NCBI GenBank assembly: GCA_036785325.1
Contig: JAXIVH010000006.1
Span: 677,571-741,570 of the forward strand
Source of the DNA: Urophycis tenuis
Taxonomy: Eukaryota > Chordata > Actinopteri > Gadiformes > Phycidae
DNA length: 64,000 nucleotides
Direction of reading: 5' to 3'
The notes beneath the pieces are model-generated. The model was not told where the DNA came from. It searched no databases and saw only the letters and a program-made list of their open reading frames with translations. The position numbers and the translations under genes are program-made. Of this stretch, positions 23,123-35,213 are shown in pieces (the stretch's first letter is position 1; each line of letters starts with the position of its first letter).

Positions 23123-23188
23123 CATGTCTGGACTGTATGGAGGAACATTCTCCTTCTGCTTTCCACTGTAGCTATCCAGCTGCTCACT
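23123..23188 (-). CDS. lima1: lima1 exon with KENVPP motif
   Basis: A 66-bp phase 0/0 exon (acceptor TCATACAG, donor ATG/GTGAGT) encodes SEQLDSYSGKQKENVPPYSPDM. Human LIMA1 has MEQKENVPPGPEV at the corresponding position. In between lies only polar linker. Confidence 0.88.
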
Positions 23189-23776
23189 CTGTATGAACGG
23201 CACATTTCAGAACAGGTGTAGGAACACGGGAAAGAATCCCACAACACTCCCTGGCAGGCTGCTGCCCAGCATGACATTATGATTGGCTGGCTGATGGTAC
23301 GCTTTACAAACCTAGTTAGGTTTAGGGTTAAGGCCAAAACACACAACTGCCAGACAACTTGGGGCAAGTTAGGTGCCATCATTATCTTCAACATAACCAC
23401 AGGCTGCGCAAATACACACCACTGTTCCATTAGAAGAATTGCTGCTCATGATTTAGCATTTGTGTCCCGGGCGATGTGCTATGTGCTTTGGGTGCTTAGA
23501 GAGCCACTTTAGGTCAGAGGTCACATTAGGGATAGTAATGGTTATGTTTAGTAGGTAGCATGTCCACAGCCAATCATGGTGACACACTGAGAATAATAAC
23601 TGGCTGGTTATTAAAAAATGTTTGATCAATAAGTACCAAGATGGTAGCTTGGAATGTGCTTTTGGACCTTTACTGCAAGGGCACTCCTGTCCTGCACCAT
23701 GAAAGTAAGTGAATGGTGCGTGGGCCATTGTGTGGAGCCCTGTAGCTGGAGGAGCTGGGGTTACATAAGCACTCAC

Positions 23777-23865
23777 ACTGACAGAGGTGGGCAGAGCTTC
23801 CTGTCTGGAGACGGCAGCCTGGTAGAGAGCCATCCTGTCCTTCAGAGGGGTGGACTCTGCTCCAT
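23777..23865 (-). CDS. lima1: lima1 exon with DRMALYQAAVSRQ motif
   Basis: The exon follows a GTGTGGCCAG acceptor and encodes (D)GAESTPLKDRMALYQAAVSRQEALPTSVS, ending AGT/GTGAGT. Human LIMA1 has ETSIKDRMAKYQAAVSKQ in the same place. The motif belongs to the N-terminal actin-binding half of the protein. Entry phase 1 fits exon 24718-24778; exit phase is 0. Confidence 0.92.
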
Positions 23866-23942
23866 CTGGCCACACATGAGCAGGACCACAACACACTCTG
23901 ATTACATTAGACTTACCTGGACCCTTCTTTAAAACATGGCCA

Positions 23943-23943
23943 T

Positions 23944-23974
<31 letters not shown>

Positions 23975-23982
23975 AAGTAGAA

Positions 23983-24051
<69 letters not shown>

Positions 24052-24052
24052 C
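23943..24052 (+). repeat. (TAG)n trinucleotide microsatellite
   Basis: About 110 bp of AGT/TAG units with a few AGA interruptions (AGAAGTAGAAGT) lies directly beside a LINE fragment and may have grown from its tail. Confidence 0.95.
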
Positions 24053-24525
24053 ATTTTATTTGGGAGCACCTTTCAGGACACCCAAGGACACTTTACAGTG
24101 CAGGAGAATAAAAAGACAATACAGTTAAATAGTTCAAACAGCCAGTCATGGCAAAGACATGAATAAAACAAGACGAGACATAAGGTGGGTATAAGTGTGA
24201 AAGGGGAGAATAAAACAGTAAGACTGTGGATATGAGCCAAGTGGAAAGTATACTGAACATTACAGTGAATAGGCCTGTTTCAACAGGTGGGTTTTGAGGG
24301 GGGATTTGAATGATGTTACGGTTTCAGTGGGATGTGTGTGGTCAGGGAGTTCCAGAGCCTGGGGCCAGAGCAGCTGAGAGCTCTAGCACCCATGATGCTG
24401 AGGTGTGATGAGGGGCTGAGCAGAAGCCCAGCAAAAGAGTAAAGACGTCCATGTCGTGTTATATTTTCTATGGAGTGGTGGGCCATAGAAAGAGTTTCAA
24501 ATTGTATAGAAGGGACTACCAACAG
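24053..24525 (-). mobile_element. L2-like LINE 3' fragment
   Basis: On the minus strand a short frame includes IMGARALSCSGPRLWNSLTTHIPL. This resembles the ARxFSVxAPRLWNSLP motif near the C terminus of fish L2-type LINE proteins. It is followed by a 3' region ending at the (TAG)n array. The copy is severely truncated and intronic in lima1. Confidence 0.65.
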
Positions 24526-24717
24526 TCAATACCACACTGACTACTAAGGTAATGTCATTTGTGTCTCAATGATTTAATCAACAAAACATTCCTGAATGTA
24601 TGTCAACATGCATAACAAAATGCATTTAATGCCATTTAAAGCCTTAAATTGAAGTTTTTAAGTAAAATACAGTGTATAAAATACAGTCCACACACAAGTC
24701 TGTGTGTGTGTGCATAC

Positions 24718-24778
24718 CTCCTGACAGATGGTCCATTTCTGCAATATTTCCTCCAGTCTCTTCCTGCTCACTAGATAC
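24718..24778 (-). CDS. lima1: lima1 linker exon
   Basis: A 61-bp exon lies between a TTTTTTGCAG acceptor and a GGAG/GTATGC donor and encodes VSSEQEETGGNIAEMDHLSG plus one base. Entry phase 0 matches the end of exon 29746-30319; exit phase 1 completes Asp with the next exon. Human LIMA1 is longer between these blocks, so an extra exon in 24.8-29.7 kb cannot be excluded. I searched and did not see one. Confidence 0.8.
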
Positions 24779-25322
24779 CTGCAAAAAAGGAACACAGACA
24801 GTATTAATTCACACTGCTGAAACCACATGTCATGTGATGCTCATATGCAAGAGGTCTCGCTCTGCAAACAACAGGAAGTAATGGCAGCCCTTAGAGAGCC
24901 ATGAAGACACGATGCAAGGTAGAGAATAAAAGGGGCACTCAAGGGAGAAGAGACAAGGAATCAAAGATGCCGAGAAGGAAGGTAAGGCAGGATTCTGTCA
25001 TGTCCCCACCCCGTTAATCCCCTTATGAGCTCAAAGAGACAGACACCCGTCTGTCTACCATGGCCAGCCAACACACACACACACCTAAACATAGACAGAG
25101 ACACAGTTGCCTGGGAAAACACTGAAGTAGCTCCATGGCAGGCCATCAAGCGTAGGTCTGGTGGCTCCCTGGACGAGACAAAACTGTTATTTTTGTAATA
25201 CCTGTACCCTAGGGCAGCATTGAATTTACTTCTGGTTGGTTGTCATTATTATTCCACAGGGACTAGGGGCTACAACAGTGTCTCCAAATTCATTGGCCGG
25301 TTTTAAATCAGCTAAAGGGGTT

Positions 25323-25468
<146 letters not shown>

Positions 25469-25759
25469 CAAATTAAATGGCTTCGTTCTTGTTGTCCATG
25501 AACACAAATACACAAATGTAAAAAGATAAAGAAATACACTAAATACGCTAAGCCACTGAATGTTCCAGGAAAGGAAACACTTTCCCCCAAAGCTGGAGTT
25601 GGATATCAGTCCAGTAGATCCTGCAGATGTTACTGGAGAACATTCCCAACAGAGAAATCTAGAACCCACCCCCGGGATCAATCAGTGGTGAAGGGGAGAG
25701 CTCAGCAAGATGAGGAGGGCTGAGCTAGTGTTAAGGCGTAGTAGTCCTTAGAAACCTGG

Positions 25760-26080
25760 CTCTGTGAGGCCCCGTGAGGCTGTGAGGCCCTGTGAAGCTG
25801 TGAGGCCCTGTGAGGCTGTGATGCCCTGTGAGGCTGTGAGGCTGTGAGGCTGTGAGGCCCTGTGAGGCCCTGTGAGGCTGTGAGGCCCTGTGAGGCCCTG
25901 TGAGGCTGTGAGGCTGTGAGGCTGTGAGGCTGTGAGGCTGTGAGGCCCTGTGAGGCCCTGTGAAGCTGTGAGGCCCTGTGAGGCCCTGTGAAGCTGTGAG
26001 GCCCTGTGAGGCCCTGTGAAGCTGTGAGGCCCTGTGAGGCTGTGAGGCTGTGAGGCTGTGAGGCCCTGTGAGGCCCTGTG
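25760..26080 (+). repeat. 9-bp-based minisatellite, TGTGAGGCY
   Basis: Tandem units of TGTGAGGCC and TGTGAGGCT are mixed, often alternating as an 18-bp higher-order unit, with some TGAAGCTG variants. It lies in the large lima1 intron; frames such as ASQPHSLTGPH are artefacts. Confidence 0.93.
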
Positions 26081-26081
26081 C

Positions 26082-27167
26082 ACGTGTGTTAAAAACAAAA
26101 GCAAGGACCACCAAAATTGAACAATCGCAAAAGTGCCTGAGTGGGTCACTTCATCATTAGGACACATGCATGTACAAGCCTTTTGTGTTGATATGACCAA
26201 TGGGCAATAGATCCTCACCATCACCAGAAACTACCCCTTTCATTATCATAATAATAGATCATGCCTCAAGGGGAGATAATCCAACAACCTCATACAGGAG
26301 GGCTGTGTGTGTGTGAGGGTGTGTCTGCACGTCTGTCACTGGGGGGGGCAGCAGTGTAAGGCTGGGAGGAGGTCCTGATCAGTAGACTAGACAGACACTA
26401 ATCCAGATACTATTAAAGCTCCATACAGACCATGGGACAGACAGACAGAGAGACACACTGTTCTAATGGCCCCGCCCTGTCCCTGAACACCACAGTCCAT
26501 CACACCTGAGTCAATAACAGGACTCTGCTGTCCAAAGCCAAAGAGTGTGAAGCCTCTGCTCTTTTCAAAGCGCAAAACACATGCGGTTCTGTGGCCGGAC
26601 TTCCTCAACGTAGACCGGAAGCCTTTGGGTGCAGAGCTCGCAGTGCAACATGCATCACACCAACACACACGTTTGTTAACGCTTAAGGGCCTACAGACAA
26701 ACGCTCAAATGGAAGAGCTATTTAAAAAGAGCTATACCCCCCACCCCAGGGTACTGAGACTGAGAGGCCAGCCGGCGTACGACTTCATCAGGACAGCTCT
26801 GTCAGCTCTCTGGGAGACACTCTCTAATCTGGGACATAGAGCAGTAGAAACAAGTTGATTAACATGCGTGTTTCGGGCAAACACAATATATACACAATGA
26901 AATCAGGGGACTTTAGATGAAAGAAGTTACAAAAGGCTTCAACTATAGCAGGATTGACACAATTAACAACAAGTACCATAGCTACCTCCCCACTGGAAGA
27001 CCTGGGACTGTAGAGGGACGCGGGGGAGGTTAGATCCACAGAGCGTGAGGGTGAAGTGCGGAAGAGGTCACTTCTCAGGGAATCCAAGAGCAGACAAAGC
27101 AGTGATCTAGTTAATCTACACGGCAGGCTCACAAGACAGAGCTACGGGCTCCCGGAGCAGACAGGCA
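26082..27167 (-). other. lima1 intronic DNA, nothing recognised
   Basis: This stretch holds only short unassignable open frames. No known repeat family or exon-like block was recognised between the 9-bp array and the purine repeat. Confidence 0.5.
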
Positions 27168-27232
27168 GGGAGAGAGAAGGAGAGAGAAGGAGAGAGAAGG
27201 AGAGAGAAGGAGAGAGAAGGAGAGAGAATGAG
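27168..27232 (+). repeat. (GGAGAGAGAA)n purine repeat
   Basis: Six or so 10-bp purine units lie inside a longer purine-rich stretch (27160-27290). Confidence 0.9.
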
Positions 27233-27439
27233 AGAAGGGAAGAGCGAGAGACAGTCAGAGAGAGAGGAGATAAGGGGAGAGAGAGCAGACAACAGCCTCA
27301 GACCGAGACCTAGTGGAACCCCATTACAGGAGGAGGGGAGGAGAAGGAGGTGGTATGAGGGCTTGCCATGGGTGGGAGGGGTGCAGATGGTTTTAGAGGG
27401 AGGTTGACTAAGAGCAGGTGTTGAGGGTGGGGCTGGAAG

Positions 27440-27574
<135 letters not shown>

Positions 27575-28087
27575 ATTACAGAGAACTGGAGCAGTGCTGT
27601 GAATAGGAGGAGTGTGTATGTGCGCGCAGCCATTTGAAGAGAGAGGCAGTACTAGAAGGGGCGGGACCATGTGGGAAGTGGTGGAGCCTGAAGAGAAGCA
27701 GCTGGTGGACTGGGAGGTGGGGCTGCGCTACAGAGGGGCTAGACAAAGAAGGGTCAGGTCAATTAATTTCAGAGCGCGGCTGCCTTATGACTGCATGACA
27801 CCCGGACCCTCACCCACCCAGCTCTCCCACCCCGGGACTACATTAGACCCCACCCATCCCAACACTGATGGGACAAGAGATTTGAGGGAACTGAAGTGAG
27901 AGAGAGAGAGAGACAGAGAGACAGAGACAGAGAGGCTACTAGTTACAGAGAACAAAAAAGGGGTGAAGAAAGGAAAGAGGAAGAAGAAAGGAAAGAGGAA
28001 CATGAAAGGGGGTGATGATTGATGAGCAGGGGGGCAGCAGATACAGGGCTGCAGCACTAGAAGGTCTGTGTTTCTGGGAGTTAGAGC

Positions 28088-28118
<31 letters not shown>
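28088..28118 (+). repeat. poly-G tract of 31 bases
   Basis: Thirty-one consecutive Gs are flanked by unique sequence. A run this long is prone to sequencing error and to quadruplex formation. Confidence 0.95.
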
Positions 28119-28875
28119 TTGCCCGAGGGCCCCAGCGAGCGGATCAGCTGTCTGCAGTCATGAGGCTTCAGCCTGCCTGCATGACATCATCCCCCTCTGG
28201 AAAGAAAAGACCAAAGAAGCAGCAGGGACCCCCAGGTCTCTGACACAGCTCAGCCCTAAAGAATGTGTCTCCTACCCTGCAGGTATCCCATGACTGCACT
28301 CCCCCGGCTTGCTAAATATATATACAGTATTTTGATTTTAAAAAGTATCTTGGGGAACAAGTAATAATGGGGTAGCACTGCATGAAACAACGCAAGCAAA
28401 CAGCATGTCTTAGGAAAGGCCTTTCGATGAGGTAACATGAGGACCTTTCTTGGATACCTTGAAATATCACATGTGTACTCCAAGATGAACAGCCGATAAG
28501 GCCCAGTCCTTCACTGCCCCGGTACCCTAGGTGAGGGAACTGGATCAAATCATCAAACCACACTGAAAACTAGCCTGGATGGGGTTTGGCCGTGTTGGGC
28601 TGTATTCACAGTCCGGCTCTGGATCCCACTTACAGCATCTGCTCACCAAGCTTCTCAAATAAAACTCCCATCCTGGTAATACCACCTACCACAGCCAAGA
28701 CGACAGACACAGGAAGCCACATGGAAAAAATAAAGGTGCAGGCTACGACTTAAAACTTCTAGTAAACGACAAACAAAACAATCCGATTGACGAAAATGAA
28801 ACGAAAAGAGGAAATGAAAGGTGGACATGGCTGGAGCCTGATCTAGGCCCCCTGAAACACAGAGGCTTTGTATGA

Positions 28876-28927
28876 GGATGGTTTTAAGAGGAACAGCAGT
28901 TCTCTTCTGTTCCTCTTAAAACCATCC
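28876..28927. repeat. perfect hairpin, 21-bp arms, 10-base loop
   Basis: The left arm 28876-28896 (GGATGGTTTTAAGAGGAACA + G) is the exact reverse complement of 28907-28927. No terminal duplication marks it as a transposon. It lies in a lima1 intron. Confidence 0.95.
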
Positions 28928-29278
28928 ATTCATAAACCTTGTTTCTCTTTTCCCCGTCCTCCATCAGATGGATATTGAGAAGAGGCCCATCATGCCATGT
29001 GACATGAGTCTCACATGGCTTTACATGGACATGCTTCACAACGCAACCCCGGCAAACCCATTTTCCATATTTACGGTGACAAACATTTAGCTGTAAAACA
29101 CAGTGTGAAAAAGGGACAATGGCTGTTTATCATGGTGCTTGATGTCAGCTGAGTGAGTGTGTTTGGTATGGGGTAGGAAAATGGATCATGTGACTGATAG
29201 CATGACAGCTACAACTGAGACCCTGAAGAACAAGCAGACTTTATGTCCTAGAGCATCATCACGCATTATTGTTTTTAA

Positions 29279-29562
29279 GAAGAAGAAGAAGAAGAATTAC
29301 TCTTTTGATCCCGTGAGGGAAATTTGGTCTCAGCATTTAACCCAATCGTGAATTAGTGACACACTCAGAACACAGTGATGGTGAGGCACACACTTAAACC
29401 CGATGCAGTGAGCTGCCAGCAACAGCGGCGCTTGGGGAGCAGTGAGGGGTTAGGTGCCTTGCTCAAGGGCACTTCAGCCGTTCATACTGGTCGGGGTTCG
29501 AACCAGCATCCCTCCGGTTACAAGTCTGAAGCCCTAACCAGTAGACCGCTGCTGCCGCGGCT
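29279..29562 (-). mobile_element. tRNA-derived SINE
   Basis: On the minus strand the head resembles a tRNA gene. An A-box-like TCTACTGGTTAGGGC occurs near 29545 and a B-box GGTTCGAACCC near 29505. The body contains GCCCTTGAGCAAGGCACC, a common block of fish SINEs, and the 3' end is a short (TTC)n tail at 29279-29296. It lies in a lima1 intron. It is not a functional tRNA: no cloverleaf or acceptor stem is seen. Confidence 0.75.
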
Positions 29563-29745
29563 GTTTGTAGTGGGATGCATTTCTACATGGCCTATATAAA
29601 ATCACCACTCACTTTGATTTATACATACTTGGTAAATAATGGTCTTGGTCCGCGTGAAAGTGACATATTTATTTCTTGCTTTTGCTTGTGTCATGTCAAG
29701 TCATGGTCAGAAGTGGAGTGAGGGATGTAGTGGTCATGGCCTTAC

Positions 29746-30319
29746 CCTGATGGCTCCTCCGTTCTCAAACATCATCTTGAGGCTGCTGAGTGGCACGCTG
29801 GGTTTCTCCGCAGCAGGAACCTCCAGAGCGGCTCCCTCTGGCCTCTCCATGTCTGCTGCTTCTCTGGAGCTGCGGGGGGCCGGCTGGCTGAAGGGAGGGC
29901 CGCTCTGGGTCTCCGCCTCCAGCGCGGACAGCCTGCCGGGCGCCCTGGTCTGGAGATCCTGCTCCGCCTCCCGGGGCGAAGGCTGGGTGTGGGGGGTGCG
30001 TGGAGGTTTTTGGGGTGTCCGCCTGGGTGTTGAATAACGGTGTGGTGGGAGGGGGGGATCTCGGCCAAGGTATGGCACAGCCGTGGAGAGATGTTGCGTT
30101 GGCGGGCGTGGCAAGCGGCTGGGGTCTGGTGGTGCTGCTGGGTCTGGTGGTGCTGCTGGTGCTGCTGGTGCTGCTGGGTCTGGTGCGTCTGGCGGTGCTG
30201 GTGGTGGTGCTGCTGGTGGTGCTGGTGGTGCTGGTGCTGCTAGCCTGCTGCTGCTCCCAGCGTTTCTTAAGAACCTTCAGGTTCCCGTTGTGCAGTGTAC
30301 AAGGCAGGGCTTCTACCAC
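29746..30319 (-). CDS. lima1: lima1 large exon with a reading-frame conflict
   Basis: The exon lies between a TTGTTTTCTAG acceptor and an AGG/GTAAGG donor and is 574 bp, not a multiple of three. In the entry frame it reads VVEALPCTLHNGNLKVLKKRWEQQQ, matching human KGTLTVLKKKWE. In the exit frame (offset by one) it reads AAEKPSVPLSSLKMMFENGGAIR, matching human YNVPLNRLKMMFEKGE. Both flanking joins require phase 0. Each frame is open far past the middle, and the central part is a low-complexity AGC/ACC repeat followed by C-rich sequence (about 30230-29960). Either one base is gained or lost in this assembly or allele, or a short unrecognised intron exists. This region is part of the N-terminal actin-binding half. 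Confidence 0.85.
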
Positions 30320-31186
30320 CTAGAAAACAAAACAGACATCGGTGTTATTCATGTGGCTTCACTGTGAGGCCTGGAACAGAAATTAGTTTCTAAGCAGTTT
30401 GCGAGCTCATTAAAACACACTGTATGGATAACCACCTGTACTCTTTGGTCAAAGTGAACAAGTCTGTTGGACTGATTAAATAACACTTTTGAAAGTGAAC
30501 AAGAGGGTGAAATTAAATGCTACAGTTGAATGTTCAACACTTGCAGCAGTTGCATGCCATTTTATGAGCCTTCAGTCAGGGTAGTAAGCTATGTCATGCA
30601 GTGGTCTGGCAGCATTCCTTTAAGCAACTACCACAGGCTTCCCAGGAAAGGTTTAGACACAGCAGAGAAGACCGGAGAGATAACGTTATACCATATGGCT
30701 CACGTAACCATAGAAAACAAACCTTTCTCAATCCACATTTCAAATCTCTCAGATAACTTACAAACAACATAATACGTACATTCACCATGAATGTTTTTTT
30801 TGTGTCCTCCCCATAACTAATAAATTGTCCAAATCCTAATCAATCTTTTAATTAAGCTTTCAAGTGAGCCAAGTCAACACGGAACTAAAAACGACAACTC
30901 ACAACAAAATGACACACAAGACCAGAAACCCAAGAGTGTGGACACGTGAAGCCCCCATTAGGCTCCTCGCAGTGTAACAATGCGGAGTCAAATGCTTATC
31001 TTTACCAAAGAACAAAAGATAAACCTGAAGGAGCCGACCAGCCGCTGCAGTCCCTGGTGGAGCTGGGTTACAGAGCAAGAGACGGACGCACAGTTTCTAT
31101 CCACTCACCAGCTGCAAACGCTACAAGCTGCCCCAGATGTGAGCCTAGAGAAGTGATCAGATCAGCATGAAGAAGCTGGCCTCTCC

Positions 31187-31219
31187 CCTCCACACACACA
31201 CACACACACACACACACAG
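31187..31219 (+). repeat. (CA)n microsatellite, short
   Basis: About 16 CA units in lima1 intron 2. Confidence 0.95.
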
Positions 31220-31390
31220 GAAGGAGAGAAGCAGGCAGAGGGAGGGAGTGAAAGAGGAGAAGGGGGTGGGCTCTAAAGGCTGTAGAAGAAAATCAGAAAC
31301 AGAGAAAGTCAGTGACAGGGAGGGGGGCCGGTGTGAGGGGCAGGAAATGACAGAAAGGTAGGAGACCTCTAGCAAAACATTTTCTTCTCG

Positions 31391-31614
<224 letters not shown>

Positions 31615-32190
31615 TGCTGACCATTTTAGAAAGAATGATTTACATGACCCATGAGGTTCCCCATGTTGACGAAAAAATGACGAGAGCAACAACAATTCCT
31701 GGCTGGCCCCTCAGAGTGCGCCTCCCCACGTCTGACCAGTTTCTGCTGTTCAGCTCATCGTCATTCAGCTTGTAAATGCAGCCATGTAATGAGGAGCACA
31801 TAAACTAATAACTGGCTCACTGAAATTACCAGTGACCTGCAATGTTGAATTTTTACCCCCCCAGGCTAAGAGAGAAAGTTCTCCACCACGACCAGCCGGA
31901 CCAGACCTTCAACCCGTTGACACAGCAGGAAACGTGATGCTCATCCGGCTCGTCTCCGTTTACAGTACCACCTCCCTCATGGGTCTCAATGCCAACCTGC
32001 CACTCTGCATTCAGAGGCGCCTCCATTACCTCCAGATTATGGCCTCTAAAGCAGGATTAATGCTTCCCAAACAGGCGTGGCAGGCAAGGTAGCAAACAGT
32101 GCATGGCTTTGTAGTGCCAGTGTCAGTGTGTGCGTGCGTGCGTGTGTATAGTCATAACAGATATCCTCTATGACCACGTCTAGTTCGTAC

Positions 32191-32236
32191 CATTTTCTTC
32201 TTCTCAGCATCGCCCCCCTCTGCAGCCATCTGGTAT
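32191..32236 (-). CDS. lima1: lima1 second coding exon
   Basis: A 46-bp exon (acceptor ATACCACAG, donor ATG/GTACGA) encodes (K)YQMAAEGGDAEKKKM. Human LIMA1 has KYQKAAEETNMEKKR here. Entry phase 2 completes the Lys codon left by the first coding exon (AA/A); exit phase is 0. Confidence 0.9.
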
Positions 32237-32911
32237 CTGTGGATTAGAGCCGAAGTTAGGGGGTTGGAGGTTTAATGGTCTGATGGCTTGTAGGCCCACT
32301 CAGTAACACTGAGTCAGTGTGGCGATGAGAGCAGTTATTCTCTAAAACATTTCCATGTGGGACCCTGGATTCCCCATCTTGTTTCCAACATGCAGAAGAT
32401 ACCACCAGGATGAATGAAAACACACTTTGGGGAAATACAAACTTAAGCGAGAGGGGAACCATCTAAACATGAGGGGATCATTGAGATTAGCTTTGGTCAA
32501 CTGCTGCCTCTGGATTGCGAGGGGAAACTGCAATTAATCACATGTCAATCACAAGTTTCAACTGTAAGTCTCTCTGCACTTACATACAGTTACATACAGT
32601 TACACTCAGGAGGGACTATGAAATGTGTGTACGTGGTATTCCATATACCTCTGACTCGTGTTTAGGACCCAACCGTATCACTAATAAATAACCCCCGTCT
32701 ATCTCCATGGTGATAGGTGAAGAGCTCCTAGTGGTCAGAGAGTGGCTGGTGAGCAGCAGTGTGGGCTTGTTGGAGGTAATCTAAGTGCTTGTTGAAACTG
32801 TTGAAAAGAGTCCATCATCTGTTGACCAATGACAATATACATGCATTGACATACACACACTATAGAGAAAGATAAAGTTATAGGAGGCTGGAGGAGAGAA
32901 AGCATTCTTAC

Positions 32912-33119
32912 TTAGAGAAGCGTTCTGCGATAGAGCTGTTTCCCCCCCGAGAGGAGACGATGGACAGCTCTTTGGCAGTGAGCCGTAGTGACTGGGAGGA
33001 CCACTGTCTGCGGCTGAATGGAGCCATGGAGGCCATCTTGACTTGATTTCTGCGATATTGTTCTTAAATCGTCTCAACTCCAGAGTAGCAGCACACGCAG
33101 AAACTTGTTACTTTGCAAA
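32912..33119 (-). CDS. lima1: lima1 first coding exon with start codon
   Basis: Coding begins at the ATG at 33036-33034 and ends at 32912. It reads MASMAPFSRRQWSSQSLRLTAKELS, then IVSSRGGNSSIAERFSK, matching human FNRRQWTSLSLRVTAKELSLVNKNKSSAIVEIFSK. A second ATG three codons later (SMAPF) is an alternative start; the first is preferred because it is upstream and in frame. The donor is TAA/GTAAGA. A strong acceptor (TTTGGTATTTTCAG) at 33120 suggests the exon starts at 33119 with 83 bases of 5' UTR. Confidence 0.9.
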
Positions 33120-33482
33120 CTGAAAATACCAAAGTAGCACAAGCAAAAACCATTAAGTCATAATCATAAGAGCAATTTGGCTGGCCTCAAACAGCCCATT
33201 CTCCCAAGCAAGCCTTAATAACTAATTATACAATCACCAACTTGTTGGCATGTAAATATGCATTTTGTTACATTATTCACAAAAGCATACCCCATTTCTG
33301 GCAGTACTCATGGTATAGCATTATCAAGGTTTTGTCAGACTTATCTTAAGACATCTAGCTAGTGTGTGTGTGTGTGTGTAGTCACTAGGGTGAGTAGGCA
33401 ATCTGCCATCTGTGACTACCTCTGACACTTGGTTTACTAAGCCCCAAGGGCTGGGAACAGCAGACATGACAAGTGCTATGTC

Positions 33483-33527
33483 TCTCTCTCACACACACAC
33501 ACACACACGCACGCACGCACGCACGCA
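33483..33527 (+). repeat. (CA)n-(CGCA)n compound microsatellite
   Basis: CT units pass into CA and then into CGCA units just upstream of lima1 coding exon 1, in its 5' intron. Confidence 0.93.
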
Positions 33528-34149
33528 ATGGTTTCTTCAAGCTTCAACTGTCATTAGAGTGTTACACACGCTCCAGCTCAGGCAAACAATGAGGCTTGAT
33601 ATGGCCAGCCGAGCTGCTGGGTCCTTATACAGCAGGCTGTTGTAGGCTGCGCACTAATTGGGCGAACCGTCATTATCTTAACAAGCACTGAGCTTCGGAA
33701 TGTTGTGGCCCTTATCGCAGATGGCTTCCGGAACTGCAACAAACAGCTGACTTTTTAATCAAGGTAAGCATCTCCTCTCAAAACATTTCCAAAGATAAGA
33801 GAGCTCAAAGAACATTCATAATCTATTGTCCGTGAACACTGCAATTTTGAACGGCCTCTAATAAACGGATAATTGTATCTCTTCCATCAAGCCATCCTAA
33901 GTAGACAAATGAGCATGCAAATCCCAGTGGGCTTGTGGAAAGCCAACTTTAACACATACTGGCTAACCCAAAAATAAAGAACATTATCAGCATCGTGTTT
34001 GACTAACTTTCTTTGACTTTTCACAGATAAGACAAGTTAACGGGACACATTTTTTGAGTCTTTAAATTGCATTTGATCCGGCAGCTTTACCTTTCAACAA
34101 ACCTCATACACTATTATAAATTCCGCAGAGCCTCTATTCTCATTCCTAC

Positions 34150-34440
34150 CTGAAACTTCCTCCAGTATTTCAGTCTTTGTCCTCCTTACAGTAGCCTATG
34201 TTTACTTCTCGGTTTCCCACTTTCATTCTCCAGTAGCAATGTGCTGCCTGCAATAGTGTGCCTTTGAGTAGTAGTGAAACCACTGCCACTCAACCAATAG
34301 CGATGCAGCACTGACTCTACCTGGCAGGTGAGACCTCTCCATCCAATCAGCAGCGTTACTGCTGTGTGGCAAGGCGTGACGTGAAGGTATGCAAACTGAG
34401 CTGTCGGGGAGCTACTGTGGAACAGCATGGCAGAAAGGGG
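34150..34440 (-). promoter_or_regulatory. lima1: candidate lima1 promoter and untranslated first exon
   Basis: On the minus strand a good donor (TTTCAG/GTAGGAATG) ends at 34150 and could close a 5' UTR exon of about 100 bases. Upstream of it on the minus strand (34290-34390) lie two ATTGG boxes (inverted CCAAT, at about 34297 and 34344 on the plus strand) and a CRE-like TCACGTCACG near 34375-34384. No TATA box is seen. The start site is not determined; this is inference from position about 1.1 kb upstream of the first coding exon. Confidence 0.4.
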
Positions 34441-34454
34441 GGGGGGGGGGGGGG
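34437..34454 (+). repeat. poly-G tract of 18 bases
   Basis: Eighteen Gs are followed by further G-rich sequence to about 34495, next to the candidate lima1 promoter. Confidence 0.93.
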
Positions 34455-34874
34455 TGATGGTTAGGGGGAGGGGGCGAAAGGGGTGGCTCCCACACTGGAT
34501 TCCTGGAAGTTGAGCTTCTCCTGCCTGACTATTTTCTCATAAGGTCAGTGACTAAGAGGATATGAGTCACAAATGTATTCTCCCCTTTGAAGGAAGGAGT
34601 GGGCGAACGAAGGGGAGATGTCATCTCATAACGTTGGAATTGTTACTCATCTTCCTAAAGCTCACAACAAACACGCGTTTGTATTATTGTCTTATTTCTT
34701 ATTTGCTTTAAACAATTCCTAGATTCTACTACACGATTATGATATGATTAGGATATATAATTATAATGCAATTAATAATGCAATAAGGGATCATTAAAGT
34801 ATGTCTGTCTGTCTAATAACACAAAATCCTGATTCTACTAGATTCTTATGTTAAGACATTACTAATTATTGAGT

Positions 34875-35110
34875 TAAGGTTAAAAATACTCCTCCTGACT
34901 TTTAAAGCTCTCCATCACCTAGCCCCGTCCTACCTGTCAGATCAAACCATCAAGACTCAAAACCTTCGGCGACAGAGCATTCTCCTCAGCAGCACCCCGA
35001 CTCTGGAACTCACTCCCCCAATCTGTCTGTGACTCCCCCTCACTTCCCACATTCAAATCCCGTTTAGAAACATACCTCTTCTCACAAGCCTACGACCTCC
35101 CCTATCCATA
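34875..35110 (+). mobile_element. L2-like LINE 3' fragment
   Basis: Frames read LLLTFKALHHLAPSYLSDQT and then, after a shift, GDRAFSSAAPRLWNSLPQSV-like sequence. This is the LLxxYKALHxLAPxYLxD...RAFSVAAPRLWNSLP signature of fish L2-type LINEs. It is frameshifted and truncated at both ends. Confidence 0.75.
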
Positions 35111-35213
35111 ACCCTAACAATCCCCTCCCTTGCCCTCTCCCCACCTCATGCCCCGCCACCCCCTCATCCCACCCTGCCACTCTCCCCTGCATCTCGGCCC
35201 ATTGGACGAGAAG

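Noticed and set aside
29500..29562. tRNA gene on the minus strand
   Set aside because: A- and B-boxes are present but no cloverleaf; it is the head of a SINE. The same applies to 55600-55658.
29746..30319. Hidden intron reconciling the two lima1 frames
   Set aside because: The only neat GT...AG pair seen (GTTATTCAACACCCAG) is 16 bases, too short for a spliceosomal intron. Left open as an indel or an unrecognised splice.
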